Assembly: GCA_035605695.1 (NCBI GenBank)
Contig: DATNGZ010000027.1
Location: 25,277-89,276 of the forward strand
DNA length: 64,000 nt
Source of the DNA: VRUE01 sp035605695
GTDB lineage: Bacteria; Actinomycetota; Thermoleophilia; Solirubrobacterales; 70-9
Direction: 5' to 3'
Both the position numbers and the translations under genes were made by a program. Position 1 is the first letter of the stretch; the number at the start of each line of letters is the position of its first letter. Under the pieces are notes generated by a model that was not told the origin of the DNA, did no database searches, and was given only the letters and a program-made list of their open reading frames with translations. This document shows positions 54,745 to 63,079 of the stretch, in pieces.

Positions 54745-54975
54745 GGCCTCAAGCTATAGAAGACCGCCGCCCGGTCCGTCGAACCATGGCTCAGCTCAGC
54801 GTCGTCGCGGTCACGTCTATTTGAATCCGACATTCGCTTGTCATCGGCGGAAGTGCACTCGAGATACTGGCGACGATCTCGATGGTCATCGGCGCTTAGA
54901 CGAACGGTCATAACTCCCGCCGCGCCTGCCTTCGCGTTCTCACCAAGTGAAAGGCGGTCTAGCGCCACTCCATGG

Positions 54976-55203
54976 CTAGTCGAGCAGACGCCGAAGGTCC
55001 TCGGCGCTGAGGTCGGCATCGCGCAAGATGCCGGCAAGGGTGCCGCGACGGAGTTCTCGGTGCAGGGGCACGACGAGCGCATGCCGGCGCCCGTCCTTCT
55101 TCAAGCGGACATGGCTGCCGCGTTGACGGACGACTTCCCAGCCCTCCTTGCGAAGCGCCTTGATCAGGCGCTCGCCGGAGACGACCGGTTGGCGTGGGCT
55201 CAC
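54976..55203 (-). CDS. hicA: HicA toxin (mRNA interferase)
   Basis: The 75-residue protein has the HicA double-stranded RNA-binding-like fold: SGERLIKALRKEGWEVVRQR, GSHVRLKKDG with the catalytic His, then VVPLHRELRRGTLAGILRDA. HicA cuts mRNA when freed from HicB. The start overlaps the hicB stop (ATGA). Confidence 0.92.
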   Translation of the reverse strand: MSPRQPVVSGERLIKALRKEGWEVVRQRGSHVRLKKDGRRHALVVPLHRELRRGTLAGILRDADLSAEDLRRLLD

Positions 55204-55427
55204 GCCGGCAGGGGAATCGAGCGGCGGATCACACCGCTATCGAGCGGCTCACCGTCTTCGCGCAGGCCCTCGACGTAGAGGGCGACCGCCTCGCTGGCGT
55301 TCGACATCGCGTCGTCGATGTCGTCGCCCTGGGTGTGAAGACCGGGAAGATCGGGCGCATAGACGTGGTAGCCGCCCTCGTCCTGGGGCTCGAAAACTAG
55401 CTCGATCTCTTGGGTGCCATCTGCCAT
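55200..55427 (-). CDS. hicB: HicB antitoxin
   Basis: The 75-residue protein starts at ATG 55427 with GGAG seven nt upstream. The partial RNase H-like fold shows IELVFEPQDEGGYHVYAPDL, PGLHTQGDDIDDAMSNASEA and a short tail without a DNA-binding domain. HicB precedes hicA, the reverse of the most common order. It would neutralise HicA. Such modules stabilise islands and can act against phage. Confidence 0.9.
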   Translation of the reverse strand: MADGTQEIELVFEPQDEGGYHVYAPDLPGLHTQGDDIDDAMSNASEAVALYVEGLREDGEPLDSGVIRRSIPLPA

Positions 55428-55635
55428 ACCGCTCCACTCAAGCTTACGGCAGACCGGAGCGTTCGACGTGGCGCGGCGATGTCGCCGATGCCTCAGGGGA
55501 ATGTCGGGGGAATGAAAAGGCCTGCGACCGGTTGATTCTGTGCCTAGAGCGCGCGGATCGCGGCCAAGTCCCACCAAATGAAACCGGGGGACTTAGCTGG
55601 CGCCTACCGGCTATTTTTGGCTCTACAAGCGGGCT

Positions 55636-55686
55636 TCGAGCGGGGCAGCCAGGACTCGAACCTGGAATCGCCGGTTTTGGAGACCG
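55636..55686. repeat. att site at the intact tRNA-Trp (right end of island)
   Basis: This is the second copy of the 51-bp direct repeat, inside and just past the 3' half of the functional tRNA-Trp gene. On the left the copies diverge beyond TCGAG, and on the right they diverge after the anticodon stem. Confidence 0.9.
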
Positions 55687-55714
55687 GTGCCTTAGCCAGT
55701 TGGGCCACTGCCCC
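55641..55714 (-). tRNA. tRNA-Trp (CCA)
   Basis: The 74-nt cloverleaf has acceptor GGGGCAG pairing with CTGCCCC, anticodon loop CTCCAAA with CCA and T-loop GGTTCGAGTCC. It is the integration site of the island to its left. The gene stays complete because the element supplied the 3' end. Confidence 0.95.
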
Positions 55715-55779
55715 AGAGGAGCCATGCTAGCCGGGCCGGAGTGCGCCTTGCGCCCCGGCGGCCTGGCTGGAAATCATGA

Positions 55780-55863
55780 TGCGGGCGGAGGGACTTGAAC
55801 CCCCAAGCTCTTTCGAGCACTGGCACCTAAAGCCAGCGTGTTTGCCAATTTCACCACGCCCGC
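55780..55863 (-). tRNA. tRNA-Leu (TAG)
   Basis: The 84-nt class II tRNA has acceptor GCGGGCG pairing with CGCCCGC, anticodon TAG in GGCTTTAGGTGCC, a long variable arm and T-loop GGTTCAAGTCC. Confidence 0.95.
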
Positions 55864-55924
55864 GCAGCCGCTCCAACTTACGCCTTAACGCGCGACCAAT
55901 GCCGCAGCGTCGCTCTTAGATTCT

Positions 55925-56470
55925 ATGATCGTTGACGTGGCGGTTGGAGAGGTCAGGCCTGGCTACGAACTGTGGCGGCCAAATCGGGAGAAAGCCGGGT
56001 CGGTTACGACCAAGTTCGTGCTGGTCTTGTTGCTCGCGGCGACCTCGGCGCTCGCCTTCCTGATCACGATCACCGGCTTCTCGCTGCTGACCGGCGGTGG
56101 TGGCATGGGGATCGTCTGCTTGATCTACGCCGCGCTCTACGCCTTCTTCGCCTTCCTCGTCTTGCGCTGGAACCGCGGCATCTTGCCGGTCGCCGCGGCA
56201 CTCTCGATGATCCTGGCGATCTTCTGCGCAACCGGAGCCGACAGCTGGTTCGCCCGCGACAAGACGGGCTTCGACGAGGGCCTGCTCCCCTCGCCGCTGA
56301 TCGGGCTGCTGGTCGTGATCCTCGCGATCCTCCAGCTGATCCTGATCGCGGTCGCGCTCTACGCCTTCAACCAGAACTGGCACGTCGAGGAGGAGCGCCC
56401 GATCGGCTACGGCGAGGACTACGGCGCCGGTGCCTCCCCCGACGACAGCGCCCCGCCGCTGCCGGCCTGA
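55925..56470 (+). CDS. Integral membrane protein, about 181 aa
   Basis: Four hydrophobic helices are seen: FVLVLLLAATSALAFLITIT, GMGIVCLIYAALYAFFAFLV, GILPVAAALSMILAIFCATG, and LIGLLVVILAILQLILIAVA. An acidic cytosolic tail follows. It starts at ATG 55925, although a later start near residue 25 would remove a non-hydrophobic leader. I do not recognise the family. It lies among tRNA genes. Confidence 0.7.
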   Translation: MIVDVAVGEVRPGYELWRPNREKAGSVTTKFVLVLLLAATSALAFLITITGFSLLTGGGGMGIVCLIYAALYAFFAFLVLRWNRGILPVAAALSMILAIFCATGADSWFARDKTGFDEGLLPSPLIGLLVVILAILQLILIAVALYAFNQNWHVEEERPIGYGEDYGAGASPDDSAPPLPA

Positions 56471-56496
56471 CCGGCCCAGCCGCCTCGTCGAGTTAG

Positions 56497-56580
56497 TACC
56501 GGAGGTGGGACTCGAACCCACAAGCCCGTAAGGGCAATCGATTTTGAGCCGATCGCGTATACCAATTCCGCCACTCCGGC
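56497..56580 (-). tRNA. tRNA-Leu (CAA)
   Basis: The 84-nt class II tRNA has acceptor GCCGGAG pairing with CTCCGGT, anticodon CAA in GGCTCAAAATCG, a long variable arm and T-loop GGTTCGAGTCC. Confidence 0.95.
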
Positions 56581-56673
56581 GCGGGACAAACGATAGAGCG
56601 GTCAGCCACGATAGGGGCATTGGCCCACAAGTGCCGATCGGTCGGCTCGCGCCTGAATAGACTCATCGGCGGC

Positions 56674-57510
56674 ATGCGCATCCACCACCTCAACTGCGGC
56701 ACGCTCTGCCCTCGCGGGGCACGGCTGATCAACGGCAAGGGCGGCCTGCTCGAGCACGGCAAGAGCATCTGCCATTGCCTGCTGATCGAGGGCGACGACG
56801 GCTTGGTTCTGCTCGACACCGGCTTCGGCGCCGAGGACGTGCGCAACCCGAAACAGCTCGGGCCCGTCTTCGCGCTGATGAACCCGCAGACCACGATTGA
56901 GGAAACCGCGCTGGAGCAGGTCAAGAGCCTCGGTTTCGAGCCGGCCGACGTGCGCCAGATCGTCACCACCCACCTCGACCCCGACCACTCCGGCGGCCTG
57001 CCCGATTTTCCGCAGGCAGAGGTGCATATCTTCGGACGCGAGCTCGACGCCGCCCTCGACCCGAGCCTGCGCGACCGTCCCCGCTACCTCGGCGTTCACT
57101 GGAAGCACAAGCCGCGCTGGGTCCGGCACGACGCTGAAGGCGATGACTGGTTCGGCTTCGAGGGCGTAAAGATCCTTCCCGACCTCGGCACCGAGGTGCT
57201 GATGGTTCCTCTGATCGGCCACACGCTCGGCCACACCGGGATCGCGATCAAGCGCGACGATCACTGGCTGCTGCACTGCGGCGACGCCTACTTCCACCAC
57301 AACGAGATCGCCACACCGCCCAGCTGCCCGCCGGGACTGCGCTTCTTTCAGAATCTCAACAACGCCGATCGCAAGCAGCGCCTGGCGAACCAGGAGCGGC
57401 TGCGCGAGCTGGCCGCGCGACACGGCGACGAGGTGCAGCTGATCTGCTCGCACGATCCTGACGAGCTCGATCACGCGCAGGCAAGCTCGGCCGACGCCGC
57501 GACGGCGTGA
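56674..57510 (+). CDS. MBL-fold metallo-hydrolase
   Basis: The 278-residue metallo-beta-lactamase-fold protein has TTHLDPDHSGG (HxxxDH zinc motif), PLIGHTLGHTGIAI with a zinc His, CGDAYFHH with the bridging Asp, and a final CSHDPDEL His. This resembles the lactonase branch of the superfamily. The start is ATG 56674. The GTG start of acetoacetyl-CoA synthetase overlaps its stop (GTGA), so the two are coupled. It may hydrolyse a lactone or thioester feeding the CoA pathway. Confidence 0.87.
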   Translation: MRIHHLNCGTLCPRGARLINGKGGLLEHGKSICHCLLIEGDDGLVLLDTGFGAEDVRNPKQLGPVFALMNPQTTIEETALEQVKSLGFEPADVRQIVTTHLDPDHSGGLPDFPQAEVHIFGRELDAALDPSLRDRPRYLGVHWKHKPRWVRHDAEGDDWFGFEGVKILPDLGTEVLMVPLIGHTLGHTGIAIKRDDHWLLHCGDAYFHHNEIATPPSCPPGLRFFQNLNNADRKQRLANQERLRELAARHGDEVQLICSHDPDELDHAQASSADAATA

Positions 57511-59486
57511 GTGCCCCGGCCCCCGAGAAGCTCTGGGAGCCACCCGCCGAGCTGATCGAGCGGTCGCGCCTGGTCGAATACATGCGCTGGCTCGAGGCCG
57601 AGCGCGGGCTCAGCTTCGCCGGCTACGACGAGCTCTGGCGCTGGTCGGTCGATGACCTCGAGGCCTTCTGGTCCTCGATCTGGGATTTCTTCGATGTCCA
57701 GGCCGACGGCGAGTACGAGCAAGCGCTGGCCAGCCGCGCGATGCCGGGGGCCGAGTGGTTCGCCGGCACCAGCCTCAACTACGCCGAGCACGTCTTCGCC
57801 GGCAAGGACGAGAGCGAGACGGCGATCCTGCACGCCTCCGAGCTGCGCGAGCTCGACGAGCTGAGCTGGAGCGAGCTGCGCGCCCAGGTCGCCGCCACCG
57901 CCACCGGGCTGCGCGCGCTCGGGGTCGAGCGCGGCGACCGCGTCGTCGCCTACCTGCCGAACATCCCGGAGGCAATCGTCGCCTTCCTCGCCAGCGCCAG
58001 CATCGGCGCGATCTGGTCGAGCTGCTCGCCCGACTTCGGCCCGGCCAGCGTGATCGACCGCTTCGCCCAGATCGAGCCCAGGGTCCTCTTCGCCGTCGAC
58101 GGTTACCGCTACGGCGGCAAGGACTTCGACCGCCGCGAGACCCTCGCCCAGCTGCAGGCCGCGATGCCGAGCCTGGTGAGCACGGTCGTCCTCCCCTACC
58201 TCGACCCCGACCCGGACCTCTCCACCCTGAGCGACGCGGTCCGCTGGGAAGACCTGCTTGCCTCCGGCGAGGGGACCGAGCTGAGCTTCGAGCGCGTCCC
58301 CTTCGACCATCCGCTCTGGGTCCTCTACTCATCGGGCACCACCGGTCTGCCGAAGGCGATCGTGCAGGGACAGGGCGGCATCCTGCTCGAGCACCTGAAG
58401 AAGCTCCACCTCCACGTCGACGCCCATCCCGGCGACCGCCTCTTCTGGTTCACCACGACCGGCTGGATGATGTGGAACTTCCTTGTCTCGGGACTGCTGA
58501 CCCGCGCCGCGATCGTGCTCTATGACGGCAGCCCCGGTTATCCCGACATGGGCGTGCTCTGGGACCTCGCCGAGCGCGCCGGGGTGACAATGTTCGGCAC
58601 CAGCGCCTCCTATATCGCCGCCTGCATGAAGGACGGCGTTGAGCCCGGCGCCGGCCGCGACCTCAGTCCTCTCAAGGCGGTCGGCTCGACCGGCTCGCCC
58701 CTCTCCCCCGAGGGCTTCGACTGGATCTACCAGCATCTCGGCGCCGAGACCTGGCTCTTCTCGACCAGCGGCGGCACCGACCTCTGCACCGCCTTCGTCG
58801 GCGGTGTCGCCCTGCTCCCCGTCTATCGCGGCGAGCTGCAGGGGCGGGCGCTCGGCGCCGCGGTCGAGGCGTGGGACGAGCAGGGCAAATCGGTGATCGA
58901 TGAGGTCGGCGAGCTGGTCGTCACCGAGCCGATGCCCTCGATGCCGGTTCGCTTCTGGGGCGACCCCGACGGCAGCCGCTACCGCGCCAGCTACTTCGAG
59001 CACTACCCGGGCGTCTGGCGCCACGGCGACTGGATCGAAATCACCTCACGCGGCACGGCCGTGATTTACGGCCGCTCGGACTCGACGATCAACCGCTCCG
59101 GGATCCGCATGGGGACCAGCGAGATCTACCGCGCCGTGCTCGGACTCGACCAGATCGTCGACGCACTCGTCGTCGACATCCCCCGTCCCGGCACCGAGGG
59201 CTGGATGCCGCTCTTCGTCGTCCTGCGCGAGGGGGCTGAGCTCGACGACGAGCTGCGCACGGAGATCGCCCGCCGCGTGCGCAGCCAGTGCTCGCCGCGC
59301 CACGTCCCCGACGAGGTCTTCCCGATTACCGCGGTGCCCCGAACTTTGAGCGGCAAGGTGCTTGAGGTGCCGGTGAAGCGGATTCTGATGGGAACGCCGC
59401 CGGAACAGGCCGCCAGCCGCGACTCGCTGGCGAACCCGGCCGCGCTGGATTACTTCAGCGAGATGGCCGCCCGCCTGCCTAGCTGA
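57507..59486 (+). CDS. Acetoacetyl-CoA synthetase (acetoacetate-CoA ligase)
   Basis: The 659-residue ANL-family ligase activates acetoacetate with ATP and CoA. Its length and order fit AacS: N-terminal LWRWSVDDLEAFWSSIWDFF, AMP-binding motif LYSSGTTGLPKAIVQGQGG, FTTTGWMMWNFLVSGLL, FSTSGGTDLCTAFVGG, GRSDSTINRSGIRMGTSEIY and C-terminal TLSGKVLEVPVKRIL with the catalytic Lys. With HMG-CoA lyase nearby, it would recover acetoacetate from leucine or ketone bodies. Confidence 0.9.
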   Translation: MSAPAPEKLWEPPAELIERSRLVEYMRWLEAERGLSFAGYDELWRWSVDDLEAFWSSIWDFFDVQADGEYEQALASRAMPGAEWFAGTSLNYAEHVFAGKDESETAILHASELRELDELSWSELRAQVAATATGLRALGVERGDRVVAYLPNIPEAIVAFLASASIGAIWSSCSPDFGPASVIDRFAQIEPRVLFAVDGYRYGGKDFDRRETLAQLQAAMPSLVSTVVLPYLDPDPDLSTLSDAVRWEDLLASGEGTELSFERVPFDHPLWVLYSSGTTGLPKAIVQGQGGILLEHLKKLHLHVDAHPGDRLFWFTTTGWMMWNFLVSGLLTRAAIVLYDGSPGYPDMGVLWDLAERAGVTMFGTSASYIAACMKDGVEPGAGRDLSPLKAVGSTGSPLSPEGFDWIYQHLGAETWLFSTSGGTDLCTAFVGGVALLPVYRGELQGRALGAAVEAWDEQGKSVIDEVGELVVTEPMPSMPVRFWGDPDGSRYRASYFEHYPGVWRHGDWIEITSRGTAVIYGRSDSTINRSGIRMGTSEIYRAVLGLDQIVDALVVDIPRPGTEGWMPLFVVLREGAELDDELRTEIARRVRSQCSPRHVPDEVFPITAVPRTLSGKVLEVPVKRILMGTPPEQAASRDSLANPAALDYFSEMAARLPS

Positions 59487-60115
59487 GCCGGCCGGCGCGA
59501 GCGGGCCGCGGCGGCGAATCGCATCGACGCCAGCACCGCAAAGCCCCAGCTGCCAGCGACGAGAATCGCGCCGGCGACATCGCTTGGGTAGTGCCAGTAG
59601 AGGGCAAGCACCGACCAGCCCATCGCGACGACGAAGCAGGTGCCGATAGCCGCGACGGCGGGAAGCAGCCTCGCCGGCACGACGAAGGCAAAGGCGATGG
59701 CGATCGATGCCACGGCTGTCACGTGGCCACTCGGGAAGCCATCCCAGCTGACGTTCTCCGCGCCGAGAAGCTCGCGGGCTCGCGGGTGGGAAAGGGCAAC
59801 CTTGAGCGCCTGGGTCGTCAGGTTGGCGCCCGCGACGACCACCAGCGCGGCGGCGGCATTTCGTGGCCACCGCCGTGCCCAGCCGATCCCGCAGGCAAGA
59901 GCGGTCATCACCAGCAGCGTTGACAGGTCTCCGAAAAAGGTCAGGAAGGACGCGAGTGACTCGCGGCCTGAGCCCCGTTCGACCACGAGTCTGGTCAAAA
60001 CACTGGCGTCGACACGCTGTGCGAAGGCCACGTCGTAGGCAAGCAGCGCTACGACGACCACCCCCGTCGTACAAGCGAGCCACCCGGCCAGCGGGCCTTT
60101 TACGCTCCGCGCCAT
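59450..60115 (-). CDS. PAP2-family membrane phosphatase
   Basis: The 221-residue integral membrane phosphatase starts at ATG 60115. The three-part active site reads ALKVALSHPRARE, DGFPSGHVTAVAS and LYWHYPSDVAGAILVAG, with membrane helices around it. It removes phosphate from lipid phosphates such as phosphatidic acid or undecaprenyl diphosphate. It overlaps the synthetase gene by 37 bp in the convergent direction. Confidence 0.88.
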   Translation of the reverse strand: MARSVKGPLAGWLACTTGVVVVALLAYDVAFAQRVDASVLTRLVVERGSGRESLASFLTFFGDLSTLLVMTALACGIGWARRWPRNAAAALVVVAGANLTTQALKVALSHPRARELLGAENVSWDGFPSGHVTAVASIAIAFAFVVPARLLPAVAAIGTCFVVAMGWSVLALYWHYPSDVAGAILVAGSWGFAVLASMRFAAAARSRRPAQLGRRAAISLK

Positions 60116-60149
60116 AGGCAAAACGGTAGCGAGAAGCCTTAAGGCGTCC

Positions 60150-61670
60150 TCAAGCGGGGGTGATCGGATTGCGGCGCTCGGCGAAGGACCGGTTCTTGCT
60201 CGCCGCCATCGCAAAGCGCTTGATCAGGTCGTCACGAAGGTCGCCAGGATTGACAACCGCGTCGACGACCAGCTCAGAGGCGAGGTGGAGGAGGTCGATG
60301 TCCTCGGCGTATTCCTCACGCTTCTGCGCCACAAACGTCTCGCGCTCGGCCTCATCCTCGATCGCCTGGATCTGGTTGTAGAAGACTGCGTTGATCGCCG
60401 CCTGCGGGCCCATCACCGCGATCGAGGCGCTGGGCAGGGCGATGCAGCAATCGGGCTCGAAAGCCGGCCCCGCCATCGCGTAGAGGCCGGCGCCGTAGGC
60501 CTTGCGCACGACGACCGAAATCTTCGGCACGGTCGCTTCGGAGACGGCGCTGATCATCTTCGCGCCATGGCGGATGATGCCCTGGCGCTCGACCCCGGTG
60601 CCGATCATGAAGCCGGGCACGTCAGCGAGGAAGAGCAGCGGCAGGTTGAAGGCGTTGCAGGTCTGGATGAAGCGCGCCGCCTTGTCGGCCGAGTCGACGA
60701 AGAGGACTCCACCGGTGTACTTGGGCTGGTTGGCGACAACGCCAATCGCGCGGCCGTCGAGGCGGGCGTAGCCAACGATCAGCTCCTTCGCCCAGCGTTT
60801 GTGCACCGGCAGGAAGCTGCCGGCGTCGAGCAGCGAGTCGAGCAGCAACTGCATGTCGAAGGGCTGATTCTCGTCGGCAGGGATGATCTCGGCGATTGGC
60901 GTCTGCGAGGCCGGCTCGGCGGGGGGTGCCAGCGGTGGTTGCTCGCGCCAGTTGGCCGGCATAAAGGAGAGGTAGCGCTTGGCGAGGTCGATCGCCTCCT
61001 CGTCGCTCTTGACCAGGAAGTGGCCGCAGCCGGAGACGCCGGTGTGCATCTTGGCCCCGCCCATCTCCTCCAGGGTCACCGTTTCGCCGATCACCATCTC
61101 CGCCATCCGCGGCGAGCCGAGGTACATCGAGGCGTTGCCGTCGCGCATGATCACGACGTCGCAGAAGGCCGGGATGTAGGCGCCTCCGGCGGCGCTGGGG
61201 CCGAAGAGGAGGCAGACCTGCGGCACCTGGCCCGAGAGCCGCACCTCGTTGTGGAAGATCCGCCCGGCGCCGCGGCGGCCCGGGAACATCTGCACCTGGT
61301 CGGTGATCCGCGCCCCAGCCGAGTCAACCAAGTAGACCATCGGTAGCTGCAGGCTCAAGGCCCGTTCCTGGATGCGGAGGATCTTCTCGACCGTCTTCGG
61401 CCCCCACGACCCCGCCTTAACGGTGGGGTCGTTGGCCATCAGGGCAACCCGGCGGCCGTCGATCGTTGCGAGACCGGTGACGACGCCGTCGGCGCCGAGC
61501 CCCTCCACCTCCCAGTTGGCCAGCGCCGCCTCCTCGGTGAAAGAGCCGGCGTCAACGAGGCGCTCAACCCGCTCGCGCACGGGCAGCTTGCCCTGCTCAG
61601 CGGTCTTCTCATGATGTCGCTGCGGGCCTCCGCCAAGAGCAGCCTCCAGCGCTTGCGCGAACTCGCTCAC
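60150..61670 (-). CDS. Acyl-CoA carboxylase beta (carboxyltransferase) subunit, probably methylcrotonyl-type
   Basis: The 506-residue carboxyltransferase has two crotonase-like halves: VDSAGARITDQVQMFPGRRG, FGPSAAGGAYIPAFCDVVIM, then the second half IGVVANQPKYTGGVLFVDSA and PGFMIGTGVERQGIIRHGAK. GPSAAGGAYIPA and FMIGTGVE are the oxyanion pairs. It transfers carboxyl from biotin to an acyl-CoA. With HMG-CoA lyase downstream, 3-methylcrotonyl-CoA is the likeliest substrate, although the protein is shorter than usual MccB and no alpha subunit is visible. Confidence 0.87.
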   Translation of the reverse strand: MSEFAQALEAALGGGPQRHHEKTAEQGKLPVRERVERLVDAGSFTEEAALANWEVEGLGADGVVTGLATIDGRRVALMANDPTVKAGSWGPKTVEKILRIQERALSLQLPMVYLVDSAGARITDQVQMFPGRRGAGRIFHNEVRLSGQVPQVCLLFGPSAAGGAYIPAFCDVVIMRDGNASMYLGSPRMAEMVIGETVTLEEMGGAKMHTGVSGCGHFLVKSDEEAIDLAKRYLSFMPANWREQPPLAPPAEPASQTPIAEIIPADENQPFDMQLLLDSLLDAGSFLPVHKRWAKELIVGYARLDGRAIGVVANQPKYTGGVLFVDSADKAARFIQTCNAFNLPLLFLADVPGFMIGTGVERQGIIRHGAKMISAVSEATVPKISVVVRKAYGAGLYAMAGPAFEPDCCIALPSASIAVMGPQAAINAVFYNQIQAIEDEAERETFVAQKREEYAEDIDLLHLASELVVDAVVNPGDLRDDLIKRFAMAASKNRSFAERRNPITPA

Positions 61671-61704
61671 GGCTGGAGCCTATCCGTGGCGCGCACGAGG
61701 AGAC

Positions 61705-61750
61705 CGCTTCCGACATTGACCACACTGGAGTGGGGTCAATGTCGGAAGCG
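61705..61750. repeat. Palindrome between co-directional genes
   Basis: CGCTTCCGACATTGACC (61705-61721) and GGTCAATGTCGGAAGCG (61734-61750) are exact reverse complements, with three further pairs in the loop. It occupies most of the 85-bp gap between the HMG-CoA lyase stop (61756) and the carboxylase start (61670). It may attenuate or process the transcript. Confidence 0.8.
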
Positions 61751-61755
61751 CCGTG

Positions 61756-62679
61756 TCAGGCGCCGCGATGCCAGTCCACCGGGCCGGCGCGCAGCACGTG
61801 CGAGCCGAGCGGCCGACCGAGCGCCTGCTGCGCCTCGCGCGAGGCCTCGACCAGGGCCGGCAGGTCAATCCCGGTCTCGATCCCCATCTCGTGCAGCATC
61901 GAGACCAGGTCCTCGCTGGCGATGTTGCCGGTGGCGCCTGGTGGCACCGGGCAGCCGCCGAGCTCGCCAAAGCTCGACTCGAACGAGTCGACACCCTGCT
62001 CCAGTGCGGCCAGCACATTGGCCAGCCCCTGACCGCGGGTGTTGTGGAAGTGGGCGGTCAGCTCGACCCCGCCGAGCCGCTCGCGTGCGGCGGCAAAGAA
62101 CTCGCCGACCTGGCGCGGGTTGGCCATCCCGGTCGTATCGCCGAAGCCAATCTCGGCGCAGCCCTCGGCCGCGAGCCGCTCGGCGATCTCGAAGACGCGA
62201 TCCTGCGGCACCTCGCCCTCGTAGGGGCAGCCGAAGGAGGTGGAGATCACACCCTCGCAGCGTAGCCCGGCCTCGCGGGCGCTCACCAGCGTCCGCTCCA
62301 GGCCTTCGAGCGACTCCTCGATCGAGCGGTTGACGTTCTTACGATTGTGAGTCTCGGAGGCGGAGACGAAGACGTTGACCTCGTCGAAGCGCTCGCGCAG
62401 CGCCAGCGCTCGCTCCAGGCCCCGCTCATTCGGGATCAGGATCGAGAAGGCGACCCCCTCGCGACGTTGCACCCCGGCCAGTACCTGCTCGGCGTCGGAG
62501 AGCTGCGGGATCACTGCGGGACGCACGAACGAGGTCACCTCGATCCGCCGCAGCCCCGTTGCCGAGAGCATGTCGACCAAGCGGATCTTCTCCGCGGTCG
62601 GGATCGTCTCCGGCTCGTTCTGAAAGCCGTCGCGCGGCCCTACCTCGCGGATGCGGACGTTACTCGGCAGCGTGCCCAT
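61756..62679 (-). CDS. mvaB: Hydroxymethylglutaryl-CoA lyase
   Basis: The 307-residue TIM-barrel lyase splits HMG-CoA into acetyl-CoA and acetoacetate. The active-site loops are EVGPRDGFQNE, FVRPAVIPQLSDAEQVL, SFGCPYEGEV, GFGDTTGMANPRQV, HFHNTRGQGLANVLAAL, and GGCPVPPGATGNIASEDLV with the catalytic Cys. It is part of the leucine degradation set here. Confidence 0.92.
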   Translation of the reverse strand: MGTLPSNVRIREVGPRDGFQNEPETIPTAEKIRLVDMLSATGLRRIEVTSFVRPAVIPQLSDAEQVLAGVQRREGVAFSILIPNERGLERALALRERFDEVNVFVSASETHNRKNVNRSIEESLEGLERTLVSAREAGLRCEGVISTSFGCPYEGEVPQDRVFEIAERLAAEGCAEIGFGDTTGMANPRQVGEFFAAARERLGGVELTAHFHNTRGQGLANVLAALEQGVDSFESSFGELGGCPVPPGATGNIASEDLVSMLHEMGIETGIDLPALVEASREAQQALGRPLGSHVLRAGPVDWHRGA

Positions 62680-62689
62680 TGGATCGAGG

Positions 62690-63079
62690 CTACGCGGTAG
62701 GCGGGCCGGCCTGGCCGACCAGGCGCCGCTCGTGGGTGCCGACGCCGATCGTGCGCTCGCCTTCGGTCACCTCGACGTCGAAGCGGAGCTTGCGTCCGTC
62801 AATGACCTCGCGGAGGGTGGCGCGCGTGCGGCAGATCGCCCCCTCCGCCGCAGCCGCGACGTGCTTGACGCAGACCTCGAAGCCGACCGTCGCCTGCCCC
62901 TCGGGCAAGTGCTCGTAGACCAACATCTGGGAGCTGCCCTCCATCATCCCGATCATCCCCGGTGTCGAGAGCACGCCGGTGCCGATCGTGCCACCGACAT
63001 CGGTGACCAGCGGCGGCGCCACCGTGAACTCGTCGCTGCGCTCGATCCCGGGAACCAGCTCCTGCGCCGGCTCGCTCAT
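62690..63079 (-). CDS. Thioesterase-family (hot-dog fold) protein
   Basis: The 129-residue protein looks like the fluoroacetyl-CoA thioesterase/FcbC-like group: VLSTPGMIGMMEGSSQMLVY, LPEGQATVGFEVCVKHVAAA, and FDVEVTEGERTIGVGTHERR. It probably hydrolyses an acyl-CoA. The ATG at 63079 shares a base with the SDR stop (TGATG). Its position between SDR and HMG-CoA lyase suggests a shared pathway. Confidence 0.85.
   Translation of the reverse strand: MSEPAQELVPGIERSDEFTVAPPLVTDVGGTIGTGVLSTPGMIGMMEGSSQMLVYEHLPEGQATVGFEVCVKHVAAAAEGAICRTRATLREVIDGRKLRFDVEVTEGERTIGVGTHERRLVGQAGPPTA

Larger units (their letters stand above)
45038..55686. mobile_element. Genomic island integrated at tRNA-Trp (about 10.6 kb)
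   Basis: A perfect 51-bp direct repeat of the tRNA-Trp 3' part bounds the block. It contains a truncated tyrosine integrase, hypothetical genes, HNH and nucleotidyltransferase genes, a STAND NTPase with an HEPN-like partner, and HicBA. Near each end, inside the repeat, lies a tandem GGGGAATGTC-GGGGAATGAAA motif (45145-45167 and 55496-55517) in the same orientation, possibly integrase arm sites. With the integrase broken, the island is probably fixed. Confidence 0.82.
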
